The notes under the pieces were generated by a model. It saw only the letters and a list, made by a program, of their open reading frames with translations, searched no databases and was not told the origin of the DNA. Below, piece after piece: positions 34,624 through 47,294 of a stretch of DNA of 64,000 nucleotides. Origin of the DNA: Unio delphinus. Lineage: Eukaryota; Mollusca; Bivalvia; Unionida; Unionidae. The stretch is taken from positions 620,001 through 684,000 of the forward strand of contig JAQISU010000245.1 in NCBI GenBank assembly GCA_029339505.1, read 5' to 3'. The position numbers and the translations under genes are program-made. Position 1 is the first letter of the stretch; every line of letters begins with the position of its first letter.

Positions 34624-35570
34624 TACGGATGTTAATATCGTTTTGTTTCCAAAACCGATTATCATTGGTAGAAATCGGATTTTAAATCGATTATCGGTTT
34701 CTGTCCTACATTGAAATTACAAGAAATATTTTCCTATAATGCAAGTTAGTGAATTCCTCTTGCGAATAAAAGATATTCATTACATACCATAACGTATAGA
34801 CGCGCGTCTGATGGCATGGAGGACGATATTGTGGCTCCACCAAAGCCATCAAATCACGGAAGGAATTGGATTTAACAATCGAAATTGGTAGCATGTTTTC
34901 AGCGACAAACTTAGCTACAGCAGCAGTAACTTTTCTTGATGACTATCAGGACAGTTTCTTTGTGTTCCAATAAATGTTGTTAATCGTGGCTGAATATTTG
35001 AAGGAGCCGCAATTCCAGGATGTTTGCTACGCAAATGTGCATGCAATCCAGTAGTAGTACCACCGCTCCAACTTATTTGTTGTGAACATAGTTTACAGCG
35101 AGCCATGCTTGATGAAATTTTTTCAAACTTTTCCCATACATCAGATTTATTTATACGACCAGCCATATTTGTAAACTTGAAAAGACACAACCAGCAGAGA
35201 CCAGTTCTCAACAACAGAGACTGTAGCTATTAACAGTCCATTGTTGTCAATTTCGGACATCAAAGAACTTAGCGACCGGTCGGTCAACTAACTATTGACA
35301 TCCTTCAACAATAAATGTATTCATTTACAAAAATGCTGCATGGAGCGCTCACAAATTTTAAACAAACACACCTTCTTATCTGCTGGCCATATTGTATTAA
35401 AATGTAAACACTAAACAAATGCATGAATTAATTTTTTCTGGCATTTTATAAAATTTTCACTACAAAAATGGTAGAAAATATTGAATTCGATTATCGTTTT
35501 GTAAAAACAAAAACCGATAATTGTTTTCAAAACCGATAATTGGATTTCCGATTTTCGTTTAACAACCCTA
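34624..35570 (-). mobile_element. hAT-like transposon, 947 bp, internally deleted (BED zinc finger retained)
   Basis: The element is flanked by an exact 8-bp target duplication CATTTAAG (34,616-34,623 and 35,571-35,578). Ends TACGGATGTTAA and TAGGGTTGTTAA (reversed right end) match at 10 of 12 positions, and CCGATAAT/ATTATCGG motifs repeat just inside both ends. An 8-bp duplication and (C/T)A(G/C)GG termini are hAT hallmarks. The minus strand encodes transposase fragments (34,706-35,214). Confidence 0.85.
34706..35214 (-). pseudogene. Internally deleted hAT transposase with BED zinc finger
   Basis: The N-terminal frame (35,214-34,915) contains a BED finger: SDVWEKFEKI, then CKLCSQQ, then HAHLRSKHPG (C-x2-C and H-x4-H). 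After a frame change near 34,915 comes VAKFVAENMLPISIV and SFRDLMALVEPQYRPP, the conserved segment downstream of the BED finger in hAT transposases. The catalytic RNase-H core and the dimerisation domain are missing. The BED finger would recognise DNA ends. Confidence 0.75.
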
Positions 35571-35578
35571 CATTTAAG

Positions 35579-37506
35579 TTACCTCAATGAGACAGCCCAC
35601 AACTTTAGAAATATACCTGTCAGAATTGTATAAAAATGGAAAAAAGACTGTGAAATGGAATGAAAAACAGACTGTTAAATGGAATTTAATCCTGTAAGCT
35701 GTCTAGTTTTTGATGTCATTAAACAAACCTGCCCATACTGACTTCTAAATAAGATTATACTGGAACAAGTATCACCTGCTAGATACTTGGGTGGGACATT
35801 TCATATGACAATTCTAGAACTTGGAAATAAACAAAATGAATGCTTACATGAAGCAAAGCTGAAATCAGGATTCAAAGAAACAAACATATAGTCATGCTGC
35901 TATTTGATTCAACTGAAAATATTATTTGACAAATACATTCATGTTGAGTACTACAACAGTCTACTAACACTTTTCTTTCTCTGCTCATCATAGTTTACTG
36001 GAGGTCATCGCCAATATATATATCTCCTTTATTCCCTATTTGGACCAGTTCTAAACAATAGCCAGCCAAAATGAACTATCATCACAAAGACAAGTCTTTG
36101 TTCTCTTGTGCTTTTTATCTTAACTAGGATTTGCATTGCAATTTTTAAATATCGTTCTGAAATTGCTTGATTTGTGTAGGGGTGAAAAGATTATTCAATC
36201 TACTGATACATTTTTTTACATCAATACCCAATATCGATACAAGATGTGAAGAATATTAATCTTCAGCAGTCATAAATAATTATTAGTTGCCTTTTATTCT
36301 TTAAATTGAGAATTAATCTGGAGCAGCTGTTGCAAGCATATGCATTAATCACCGTCCATGTTTAAAACATTAAAAAACATTACTGACAACACTCACTTTA
36401 TACAATTAACATATGGTGACTATTATATTAGCACATTCAGCCACTAATAAGATATATCTTAATTTGTATCATGGGAGTAGGTGTCATGAATGATTTCCTT
36501 TCTCTCTTACAGTAATGAGTGCATGAAACCATGGCAGTTATCCTGCAGTATATATATTAATGTGATTTTTGATCATCATCTGAAAAGAGTCATAAAGGTG
36601 CACTGATGCAAGTCAATCGATAGTGAGATACTGGTAGTATAAAATTTCCACATGTTTAACAAGCAATATTGTGATCACCAGCCTAAGTTTGATCTTCATC
36701 AATTAAATGTTTGTCTGTTCTCAATCATAGCTAAAACTAAGCATCCACAAAATTGGATTACTTGATTCTAGATGATGTGTGTTTGTTTAGGTACCGAAGA
36801 GATTTCAGACTTTTACAAGACATGTTGTTCTGCTGGGCTTTAAATGTAACATGTCCAAGTTGGACATTGATTATGATAAAAATAAACATAACAAACTTGG
36901 GCTTTCCATGATCACCAGAAAAAGCTTGGCAATGGGTTGATTATGGTGACAACATGTCCTTTACATATATAGTTTGCCAACCCACAGCACCTGATACATG
37001 TTCTTTGAGCACAAGTTCCACTGAGGCTGAGCAACTTGTCAAGCAGTCATTTCCCATACCAGTTTAGATATTTTCGTAACAAACAAACAAAATATATTTA
37101 ATGGGTGGGAAAGGTCAAAGGAAACTTTGACTGTCTGGCAAATAAATTGTTACTTTTAGGGCTGACTGCATATTAGATTGAGTTTATATTTGTTTTCCAG
37201 ACATTTCCAGCTATGAATGGCAAATATGTTCTATTTTATTTGGCTGTTTCGTAAACGGTATCTTCATTTTTGTGAACACTTTGTCTTGCTTTTAGAAAAC
37301 TACTTCACTGAGATTAAAAGAGGATACAACAATAGAAGGCATAATAACACGATTGGAAATTTTAAAATGTTATGCTTAGTAAAATATTTTTATGACATAA
37401 AATGCATGTGTGTGTGTGTGTGTATGATTTCTACGTTTAGTGTAGCTTTTAACAATTTTTCAGGCATATCACTACAATATATGCACTGTGTGGCAGTTTA
37501 TAGTAA
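35579..37506. other. AT-rich DNA, no gene seen
   Basis: No open frame with recognisable motifs or paired splice sites was found. A short (TG)n tract lies at about 37,407-37,423. Confidence 0.5.
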
Positions 37507-37710
37507 CATCTAGTGCTGGGGCATCATGTTGCTGACATGTAGCGTGATGTCCCATCCAGTGACATTATCCTGACACCAAGCACACCAGTCCTAACACTAT
37601 CCTAAAGGCAGATGTTAATAACATTGTTAAGTCTTTGGTATGGCTTAGTTAAGGATTAACCCCACAACCTGTCACATATGAGATGGACACTCTAACCTAT
37701 AAGCCACAGG
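37507..37710 (-). mobile_element. tRNA-derived SINE, copy 1 (minus strand, degraded)
   Basis: On the minus strand it shares the body seen in the best copy at 51,732: a tRNA-like head, ACCAAAGACTTA, then GGATAATGTCACTGGATGGGAC-like and CACTAGATG-like segments. The A and B boxes are mutated. Confidence 0.65.
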
Positions 37711-38184
37711 AGTTTACCAATTTAATATGCAATAAAATAGGTGTCTAATTTTGAGTCTGCATTAAATTTGTTATTTTTCTGTCTTTTATTTATTGCAATG
37801 CACTGTGACAAATATCTGCGTGTTAGACTTTGCAGCTGGACATTTTCATTGGCTCATACAGACCTGGATAATTTTGGTTCTTACTGGCAGCGGCGAACTT
37901 CTGCCAGGGAAATTAGGCAGCTGCCTAGGGCCCCAACCATGGAGGGGGCCCAAGGCAGGGGGCAAAATGGTACACATTGAGGACACAAGTTTCATTTTGC
38001 TAAATTACCAAAAAATGGGCCTGACTGTTAACTGCCAAGGGGCCTTGAGTCACTATTGTCACAGAATTAGGCGAAAATTGAATTTATTTTCTTCTTGAAT
38101 TACAAACTAATTTCACCATTTTTTTGTTTCATCGTACATGCATTACCTGGGGTGAATAAGTGTTTTTCTCCAAGGTAAGCGGCG

Positions 38185-39596
38185 TGTAACGATTTGCATG
38201 TGCCTGACTTCGAATTACATGAAGTCCGGAACATTAGAATCACGGGGTGCACAGTAATGTTGCCGTGAATTCTGCTCACCTATTTGAGGATATATAAGGC
38301 AGAATATTTCTGATAAATATTACGGGACCAAAAGTATCTTATCACAGGAAAGATAGCTCGTCATTCAATCTCCAGCCAAAGGGGTGAGTGTTAAATTTAT
38401 ATTTCATTTTATTGTGAATTTTATTCAGTTTATCATTTCATATAATGATGCCTTTATTACAATGCAGATTTTAAACGTGGAATATTTGGAATTACTAGTC
38501 ACTATTAGACTTTAAATGCAATAGTGTAATCTAAGGTTTAGATTATTTTTTTGAGACAACTATTATTAGTCTGGTTTCTTTATTGTAGCTGAAAACGTCT
38601 CTGAGATCGTAGCTGAAATTGTAGATGATTTGTTGTGGAACATCTCTGATAACGTCTCTGATATCGTCTAATTTATTGCGGAACATCTCTGATTTGTAGC
38701 TGAACGTCTCTGATATTGTAGCGGAACATCTCTGAATTGTAGCTGAACATCTCTGAATTATAGCTGAATGTGATTGATTGTGCCGTAATTGTGCTGTTTA
38801 ATTGTGTGATCGAATTGAAGTATCTGACTGTCTGTGTGTCGAATTGTCTGTCCGTCTACATCTGTCGTGACGTGTAAATATCCGGAAATCTAGAAGTCCG
38901 AGTGTCGGAGCTGTCTAGAGTTGTAAACATCCGGGGTGGCATCTAGGCATTTGGGAACGTTGGTTCTAGTAGATGTTGTATGCTGTCTGTACGTATAACT
39001 GTGGTGGATCCGTGAAGGGCAAGTGACCGATAAAAGTATTGTGTCAACCCTAGGTCTTCGGAGAAACTGGGCGGTGATTCAACTGTTGGTGAATCGTACG
39101 GTTATACAGGGTCGAGACACATGTGTGTGTTGCAATTGTAGTACAATTGAATACATTGTTATATTTACATAGTTACCTCAAATCACAGTAGTGTTTCAAG
39201 GGATTACATGAATCTCAATAAAAGTTAGCAACTTGATTAAATACATGTATATGTTCGTGATAGTTGTCGCAATCCATACGTGCGATAGTATAGTTTGATT
39301 TGTATTTGTTATCGTAATTTATACTTGCGGTAATATAACTTTTGTAAAGGTTCCTTGGATCTGTGTATAGTCCAAGAGATTCCTTTGTATCTGTGTTTTA
39401 TTTTGTATTAATATTTAATTTATTCATGTATTGTGAATGGTTGTGAGTGTAATTGTGGGTTGAACGCACGAGTTATTGTGTTGATACATCATTATTTTTC
39501 ATTAATAATTTATTTCATAAATTTATATTTTCTTTCACATATTGTGTTTGTATTGTTCATTTAATCCACCATCCTCTCGGTAACAATTCTGTTACA
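38185..39596 (+). mobile_element. Possible solo LTR (1.41 kb) with internal 22-bp repeats
   Basis: The segment opens TGTAAC and closes GTTACA, has a TATATAA box at 38,291 and an AATAAA signal at 39,217, and is moderately GC-richer than its flanks. Between about 38,586 and 38,770 a ~22-bp unit (TGTAGCTGAACATCTCTGAA) repeats roughly seven times. No target duplication is seen and the distance from TATA to AATAAA is long, so a promoter plus 5' exon of a noncoding or host transcript is an alternative; a donor-like GGTGAGTG lies at 38,382. Confidence 0.35.
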
Positions 39597-39837
39597 ACTA
39601 TGTCCAGGCATGCTTACTAGTCCTGGGTCAGAGGGTGAGAAGCAAATTTTCATGCCCATACACCTTCCAAATACAAGTTATGACATGAAATAAGATGCTT
39701 CTGAAGAATTCATGTAGTGCGAAATAAAAGAGGTCATGACCAAAATGTGCTCTGAATCTTAATGATGCAGCCTAAAATGCCATAAAAGACTAAAATCGGT
39801 GACAACTAATAGATAGTCTTTTTGGAAGTATATTTAA

Positions 39838-40618
39838 CAGCTTCCGATTTCACTTGAGCTTTTCCATTTACTCAAATCAGGCCTCTGCTGTGGGCTAAAA
39901 TCTCTTAACCCAAAGTAGAAAAGGCATATAATAATATTCTAGGAAGTGCTTTTGATCAATATATGGTCTATCACTATTCAATAGCTTGACTATATTGGAG
40001 GGGCTAGGCAGGTTTTAAATTAGCCAAAATTTGGCTAATTCCTACAAAGTTGTTCTTCACACCCTTAGGATAGGAACCAAATTTTGGAAAAATTAGCCAA
40101 AATTTGGCTAGTGTCTTTTAGTATAACCCCTATGTATGGCTGCAAAAGATCAAACTCTAGGTAACTATGATTAGCCAAAATTTGGCTAACTGCAATATTG
40201 TCCCTTTACATAATGTATTGTATGACCTTTAGGCAGAAACCAAATTTTGGATAAATGTATCCTTAGCCAAAATTTGGCTAAGGATTCCTTTTGCCAGGCT
40301 CAGTGAGGCTGGTGCACAACTAATGACCTTATAGCAAAATTTGGCTAGTGTCAGCAACAGCTTTTCAAAACAGCTGCATGTATGGCTGTTATAATTTAAA
40401 AGCTCTATAATTAGCCATATTTGGCCATCCTCCTCAGTGTTTCATTCCCTACTGTTGTGTAAATGTAAGCTTATAACATTGTTGGTCATTGCCTGAAATG
40501 TTTTCTTTTGTATAACCTACAGTAATAACTATTAGATATCCAAATTTGGCTACATGCATGGCTAAATTACTCATAAGGAGTACATGCAGTATTGGCTAAA
40601 TATGTGCTTGAACAAAGT
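39838..40618 (+). repeat. Palindrome-cluster repeat, copy 1 (780 bp)
   Basis: It contains regularly spaced near-palindromes TTAGCCAAAATTTGGCTAA at 40,020, 40,093, 40,171 and 40,263, a shortened one at 40,333 and half-sites beyond, spaced 70-92 bp apart. Complementary ACCAAATTTTGG boxes sit between them at 40,078 and 40,239. The whole segment recurs in reverse orientation at 61,550-62,330. No coding frame is present. Confidence 0.9.
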
Positions 40619-41469
40619 GCTTGACTCCTAATGTTGTATTTAATTTTAATATGTATATACTTTAGCATAGAACTTACTATGTAACATTCAAATTTAATGA
40701 ATGGGAGAATACCAGACCAGACCAGTGATTCATATATTGTTAGTATTTTTATATAAATTCATTAGGTTGATTATCTATTTTACCTCTATCCACCAACATT
40801 CCATTCTAATGTGTGTCAACCCTACTGTTAATAAATGTGTAATCAGAATACTCTAGTGAATAGACATTTTCTGAGCTATAATCCAGACGAAATGAATAGA
40901 GAATCAAAATGATAATACAACTTTGCTATTAAATATCCATATTTTGAATGATAATACCTAGAGCATGTTTATGTAATGTAAATACCTTGTTTTCAACATC
41001 TTCTCATCTATCTTCATTAACATGCACCATTTACATACCCCATTGATCAGGAAGCACTATACATGTATTTTACTGTTACCATCTTACTGTTTTACTTTCA
41101 ACTATTTGGTTTTTTATATCACTGGTTGATATTAAAACTTTTACTCTTTTTAACGTTTATTCATATAACAAATTGTATAGCGCTAAATAGTCTAAACGTT
41201 CTTGTGCACCATTAAAATTCAATCCATTTATCAACCACATGGCCTTTAGACATCCTTATTATCAATGTAACTTTAGAACTTTCTGAAATTGTGTTATTTC
41301 AGGTAGTGCTTTGTCAAGTTTTGCCAAAAAATGATGTCATGACATAACTTCTGCAACTTTAAAATTCAATACACTTTACCAGTGTGTTTTCTGTATATAT
41401 AAATCTTTGTAAGAAACAAGTTAACACATTATTCCCTAGCGATGAGGTTACATGTCATGAGGTAGTAAC

Positions 41470-41765
41470 CTTCTTCCAAGGTCTGTATCATCAAGGTCAT
41501 GCATGATACGCTAAAGTGGGTGGTATTATAGAAAGGTAGACAGATTGCGCTCTACAATTATACCAAATAATCTGAATACTTTAGTTGCACTACAAAAAAA
41601 CAGAGGGAAAAACATAAGTTTTTTTATCTTTTTTTTCCACCTTAACTTCTCCCATGGTCGGAATCCGAATTTGTGTCCAGATTTAGACTATGGCCTCAGA
41701 TCTACGGCAGACCAGTCTGAAGCGCACACAGACAGGTGGACCTTTGCAAAAAGTAGGATAAGGTG
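41470..41765. repeat. Dispersed repeat R2, copy 1
   Basis: The sequence from CCAAGGTCTGTATCATCAAG through GTGGGTGGTATTATA, CCTCAGATCT and TTTGCAAAAAGTAG recurs in the same orientation at 63,098-63,360. The type is unknown; no inverted ends or target duplications were identified. Confidence 0.75.
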
Positions 41766-41775
41766 GATATTTTGA

Positions 41776-43030
41776 ATAGTCTTCTCCATATGAAAATTAT
41801 GGGTGTTAAGCACCAAAAAAGAAGTCCAACTTTTCACGTTCTGTTCATGCACCAGCAAACTAACCAATGAAAAACATTTTCTTTAGAACAACTAGCCATT
41901 TGTCTAATGGAATATTGCTTGCAAGTCGATGTATTAGAATGTATTCAGAAATAGTCCCCAAAATTTGTTAATACAATTACAATTTTTTTAAATACAAAAT
42001 CAATAATAAAATATCAAAAATTACAATTCATTCAATCTATAGCAAACACAAACATAATAGGGCAGGAGGTCCTCCCTAAGAATGGTCTGTGAAAATCAGC
42101 GGGGAGAGCAACCTCTAAAAAAAAAAAACATTTATTGCAAAAACAGCAAAAATTCTCCGGGGTTAATGTGATAATAGGCTTTGACCTTCAGAAAACCATA
42201 AACCTTTGCAGCATATAAATAAAGTACAGCTAAAATGTATAACCCTGTTCAACCAACAAATCTATGCAAAAGAAAATGTAAATGAATAAAGGAAAAGCTT
42301 GCAATTGATATTATGTCTTTATTTGAATATTTCATAAAAGGGATAGGAGGCATATGTTGGATGGTACTTAGGTCTGATAGAGTAATAAAAAGCATATTAT
42401 CAAGTATGTACCCTGGTAATCCATTTTATTTTTAATTCTGTTTTGACATCTCATAAGAGAAGTGACTAAAGCTTTAAATATAACAGTTAACACAAACATA
42501 ATGGGTTTTTTGTTTCAAGTTCAAATGTACATGTTAATAATTATGTAAAACTTTACTTCTATATGATGATATTTTGTAACATATTTAAATCTTAACATAG
42601 TTTTAAGAAGATAAATTTAAGATATTAACAGCATAAAAAATTCCACTTCAAAGACTGCCTGAGGTTCATCTTTATTGATTTAATGGCAAGTGGTTAAATG
42701 TATAAATTTCTACTTAATCTAAAAGACATGTCTTATATTATAATTAAAAAATAATTGATGAGATCTAGTGGCTACAGAGATGCTGTTTTGCCCATTAAAA
42801 ACCAGTACGTTGTAGTATACCATAATGTTTCTTTGATAATAATCACCCAATCATAATACTTCAGGAGAACTATTACTACCAGTCAAATCTAGTGCTCCCA
42901 GAGTAAAATTCATTAGCTATAAGGAGGTAGCATGCAGTAAGTAGGCAGGTTTTACTGAAGAGATCAACCAATGAATCTTTTGAGAGTGGTTCAGTAATTC
43001 ATACCTGTGCTTAACTTTGAATGTATATTG
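41776..43030. other. AT-rich DNA, no gene seen
   Basis: Only short frames without motifs occur; an A10 run lies near 42,120. Confidence 0.5.
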
Positions 43031-43041
43031 CAATTGCTTCC

Positions 43042-43047
43042 TTTATT
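43042..43047 (-). terminator. Polyadenylation signal AATAAA
   Basis: A minus-strand AATAAA lies about 66 bp beyond the stop codon of the terminal exon at 43,113-43,313. Confidence 0.45.
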
Positions 43048-43112
43048 TGTTTACGGTCTTCTTCCATATAATATATTTAGTTGTTCACTATCTCTAGTTC
43101 AAACTTGGTGAT

Positions 43113-43313
43113 CTAATAAATTTTATACATTTTCTGGATATATTTCATATTTAATGTTGTTTCTAAAAAATCAGCAAACTTAAATTTCACATTTCCAGTC
43201 TCAAGTTTCCCTAATGGCATTTTGCAGTAAATCTTATTGTGACCCTCCAGTAGTCCCATGTATACTGCACCAGCATTGTACTCCACCAGCCCAATAATTG
43301 TTGGAGAGATTAC
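43113..43313 (-). CDS. Terminal exon of an unrecognised host gene
   Basis: An acceptor (GATTTTCTTTGTAG) opens a 66-codon frame in phase 0: VISPTIIGLVEYNAGAVYMG, then LLEGHNKIYCKMPLGKLETG, ending KMYKIY before TAG at 43,113-43,115. An AATAAA follows 66 bp later. The composition (balanced polar/hydrophobic, no low complexity) looks like a folded domain end. I do not recognise the family. It splices in phase with the 34-bp exon at 44,523-44,556. Confidence 0.5.
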   Translation of the reverse strand, partial: VISPTIIGLVEYNAGAVYMGLLEGHNKIYCKMPLGKLETGNVKFKFADFLETTLNMKYIQKMYKIY

Positions 43314-44522
43314 CTACAAAGAAAATCATAAATGACAAAACATTTTCTTCTTTCCCACTGGGACTGAAAAAAATGAATTTCCTAAAAAATTAACCTTTAG
43401 TACATTATTATGCCTTGTGGAGTAATGTCACTTTAAAGACACAACTATTTTCATAAAAAGTCTACTGACTTGTATGTCCACATTTCTTTAATATGTTGTT
43501 GGTACCTGAAATGAATAGTCTTGTCCTGATGACAGTGAAGGAGTCGATAAAGAGTATATGATCAGTATTATTCAAGTTTTGTATTCCTTAGCACTAAATA
43601 ATCTTAAAAGAAAAAACAAGCTCATGAAAACAATGGTGTTACAGAAAGACATTACAATTTGGAATTGAAGTCAGTCACTTCCCAATCATATTGGTAGCTC
43701 CAATTGAAAATTCAAAGCAACCAGATCTCCTATCTTGAATTTTAGAAAGTATCTGTCTTAATTTGCAGGTCACTAACTCGGTTTTTATAATCAACAACTG
43801 AATAGAGTTTTTCTTGATGAAACTCTAATATGTGAACTAAGTATGTACAATAAACATAACAGTACTTAATCAGAAATGTTTTCATTTTTTAATACAATTA
43901 TACACTGCATAATTCTGAACTTTGTAACATTGATTATTTTATAAGACTTCAAATAACCATTTGAAATTTAGTGTCATTGATATAAAATAATGGTGATCAT
44001 GGTAACTGTTTTTGATGTTGTTTCTAAGGAATGATGTTAATAAACTTGAAAAATCTATTGATTCATATTATTGTGAAAAAGATGTATATACATATGCTGC
44101 TATTTATATTTGAACTATTGACTATCTAAATTACTCATGTGATGTTTTGGTTCCGTTTCTAAACTTTAGTTATTTGGCTTGTATTTTGTTCCGCCTCATT
44201 CTTTCTTTTCACTTTAGTTTTCTATACAATAATTTATACATTTATGGAAATAAGAATAAAATATATAAATTAAAAATAGTAAATTACATTTTTTAGCATA
44301 TCAGATATTACTCTCATATTTTAACTACTCTTACATAAAAGAAAACCTTCAACTCACCTTAAAAGCACTACAAGATAATGGATTTACATTTCTTATATTT
44401 ACATTAATCAATCATTTGCTTATTTAAATCAAGTTTAATACATAGCAATAACATAAGAGGTCAATGAAATTTATTGATTCCTTTTGTATATTTTGGTGTC
44501 ATGTTCCCTTATCTTGGTTTAC

Positions 44523-44556
44523 CTTTTCTGCCATGTCCACCAATAGTAGATGTATA
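44523..44556 (-). CDS. Candidate 34-bp exon of the same gene
   Basis: The acceptor ATTATATGGGCAG and donor GTAAACC enclose 34 bp that, after an incoming two-base codon start, read IHLLLVDMAEK and end in phase 0, as the terminal exon needs. Micro-exon calls from sequence alone are weak; phase agreement is the main support. Confidence 0.3.
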
Positions 44557-44753
44557 CTGCCCATATAATGTTGACTATTTCAAGCAAAAAGTTATTTACT
44601 GAATCAAGTGATCAATATTATTATGTAGAATATCAGGAAATGATAATTACTAAAATCGTAACATTAAGTTTCAAGAAATACAAAATCAAGTATGTCATTC
44701 AATTTATCTATACATAACAAATGTATTTTAAAACACAAAAAATAAAATCTTAC

Positions 44754-44772
44754 CTCCTTCCACTGTCATACC
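44754..44772 (-). CDS. Candidate 19-bp micro-exon of the same gene
   Basis: The acceptor CTTTTTCTGTGTAG and donor GTAAGATT are both good. Entering in phase 1 it reads YDSGR and leaves two bases, matching the 34-bp exon downstream. Confidence 0.3.
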
Positions 44773-45596
44773 CTACACAGAAAAAGGCAAAGTTTTAATC
44801 TCCTCCACTGACAAATACATGTACTAATGAATTCTTGAAATCTGAAGTGAAAACCAAATCAAATTAACTATGTTTTCATATATGCCCACCTATACAATTT
44901 TAATCAAGTGTTTTCCTAATTTGCTTGCAATAATGACTTTATTACAGAATGACATGTACACCTATGTGTCAACACTGGTTGAAAGTTAGTGTTGTGCTAA
45001 TTTCATTTTCATATTGTGTATCTGTTTCATATATTGCATCTCAATTTGGAATAGTTCATTTGCATAGGGCTATAAATGCTCATCCAGCAGTTATCGTTAT
45101 TACATTATGGTTTGAAAATGTTTTCAGCAGAGATTACAACTGATTCATATGTAACTAGTCAATAAATCACAATATAATTCTCTCATTATTGCATGTAAGG
45201 ATACATATTGTCATTTTGAATATTTTCTGCCATGGAAAAATTCAATCCCAATTCCAGTTAAACTACATTCTTAATGGCAATACATATCCATAAAAAAAAC
45301 TATTTTGTTCTACAACATTCATTAACTTTACACAATATTTTGCCATCTTCATAACTAGAATCTGGAAAAAACACATGTTGTTAAGATTGTCTGGTAAAAT
45401 ATACTAATATAAGAAATATACTTACTTTTCACTTTACATAGGTATCAGTATCTATGTCATCATGATTTATGCAAATCTTTCCTTTTCCACCGAGTCAAAG
45501 ACCATGTTCTGCAGGAGAGCATAGTTAAAACAGCTATCAGACCCTACAAAATGAGATTTTGTGTCTTTTCATAAAGCATTTTCTCTTTACAGCACA

Positions 45597-45597
<1 letters not shown>

Positions 45598-45656
<59 letters not shown>
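45598..45656. repeat. (ATT)n microsatellite
   Basis: About twenty uninterrupted ATT units. Confidence 0.98.
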
Positions 45657-46112
45657 GAAAATAAACAACATGAAGAAAAAGCATACTTAATACATTATCT
45701 TGGCAGTTCTATGGGAAAAAACCTGTAAATTTTACTAACATATTGTGTATCTTGCATCAATCTAAAATGTATTTATGGAGCTAAAATGGCCCACTACAGT
45801 GTCAAAACATATCATGTTTTGTTTTGATTATTGCTTTGTTTCATTGTGTATCTATCATAGAATAATAATTCTCATTTACAGAATATTAAACTTGTAATTG
45901 AAATTTCAAAATGAAAGAGGTATGCATTCTTTAGTTTGCTGGTTTATGACATACATGCAAAAAAGGCCTTATTTCAAAATTGTTTCAGGTAGAGATATAG
46001 AAGTTAGTTTAGTAATTTCCATTTTCTATGTAAAGAATTCTAATCATGAAGTGTTTCAATTAAGAAATTTTGCTCTATTTATCATTCATTTTAAAGCATT
46101 AAATGTACTTAC

Positions 46113-46184
46113 TCTCTCCTGACACACCAGCCTCTATTGTCTCATCTTCATTCTCTGTTTCATCTTCTTCATGCAAATCACAAA
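46113..46184 (-). CDS. Acidic 72-bp exon, minus strand, phase 1-1
   Basis: The exon lies between acceptor TAAGAATGTAATCAG and consensus donor GTAAGTAC. Only one frame is open, and it is the 1-1 phase: CDLHEEDETENEDETIEAGV then SGE. It encodes a strongly acidic linker. Spliced to the 19-bp exon at 44,754 it keeps frame through to the terminal exon at 43,113. The start of the gene is not identified. Confidence 0.5.
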
Positions 46185-47294
46185 CTGATTACATTCTTAA
46201 ACTGTATTTCTTCCTTTCTCAAGTGTGAACTACTAAGCTGGCATTTTCTAGGTGGGCATACAAATTTAACCTCTCAAAGCCATGCCTTAGTCCAATGAAA
46301 TTCTGTACAGGACTACATAGAAGTTCTGACTTTTGATCTTGGAGTTGTATCACATGGCCTATTACTCTGGCCTTTGAAATTAATTGTGATGAACTGGAGC
46401 TGTTGAAACCATGCTGATTGGATTATCAGTGATGATTTGTTGGATGATGTCTTGATACAAGATATTGAGTATTGTAAAACAAATTATATAATACTGAAGT
46501 GAACTAAGTCAAAGTGCTGATCTGGCAATGTGCAGGAATTATAACTATGTACAAATCATTTCTCAAACTCTTTACCCTTATTATAATACAACATCAATCT
46601 ATAAAACTTGTTAGCTTATTCCACTTTCCTTTTCTTAACTGGCAGCTTTCATAGATGGTGTAACATCCAGTTCTTCCATCCCAACCACCTAACTATTTCT
46701 TGCCCCTCCCTTGCAACACATTAGGTTCCCCCTCTATTTATTCGCCCCCTCCCCTCAAATAATTAGTTTCTTTTCAATAATGGACTCTTTGGAAATAAAC
46801 TGACTGCCACATGTATATATGTAATGAGTCTGCTAACAATTGGAAAAGGGATGGAGTCAGCCATCTCATTCTTTTCCCCATTCAACCAGTTTATTTATTT
46901 TCATTAATGCACCCTTTGGTAATACGCTTAAGACATACAAGTGAAATACCAAAACATAATGGATCCCTTAACAATTGGGGGGGGGGGGACAGAATCAGTT
47001 AATCATGATCAACTAGCACATTATTTCTCCCAACAGCAATTTGTTTCTTTACCTTAATGGACTCTTTTCTAATCTGCTTAAGGCCCACATTTGAAATATA
47101 ATGCAGGTTATGGTTCACTTTACAAAATCACACAAGTTTTTTTTTTTTAAAAAAAGAAGAACTTTTACATTAATAGAGGATACAATCTTAGACTAATATT
47201 ATTTCAAGTCACTTGAATAGTATAAGACACAACTTATAAAGATTCTTCATGATTCTTCTTAGCAAACTAACACTACATTGAAATGCAGACCAAT

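Noticed and set aside
37855..38100. GGGCCC-rich segment with a CAGCGGCGAACTT start, possibly another transposon end
   Set aside because: No matching inverted end or target duplication could be located.
45430..45552. Possible minus-strand exon after ATTTTGTAG, reading SDSCFNYALLQNMVFDSVEK
   Set aside because: The frame hits a TAA before the only good donor (GTAAGTATA), and inclusion would break the phase chain of the neighbouring exons; at most an alternative or dead exon.
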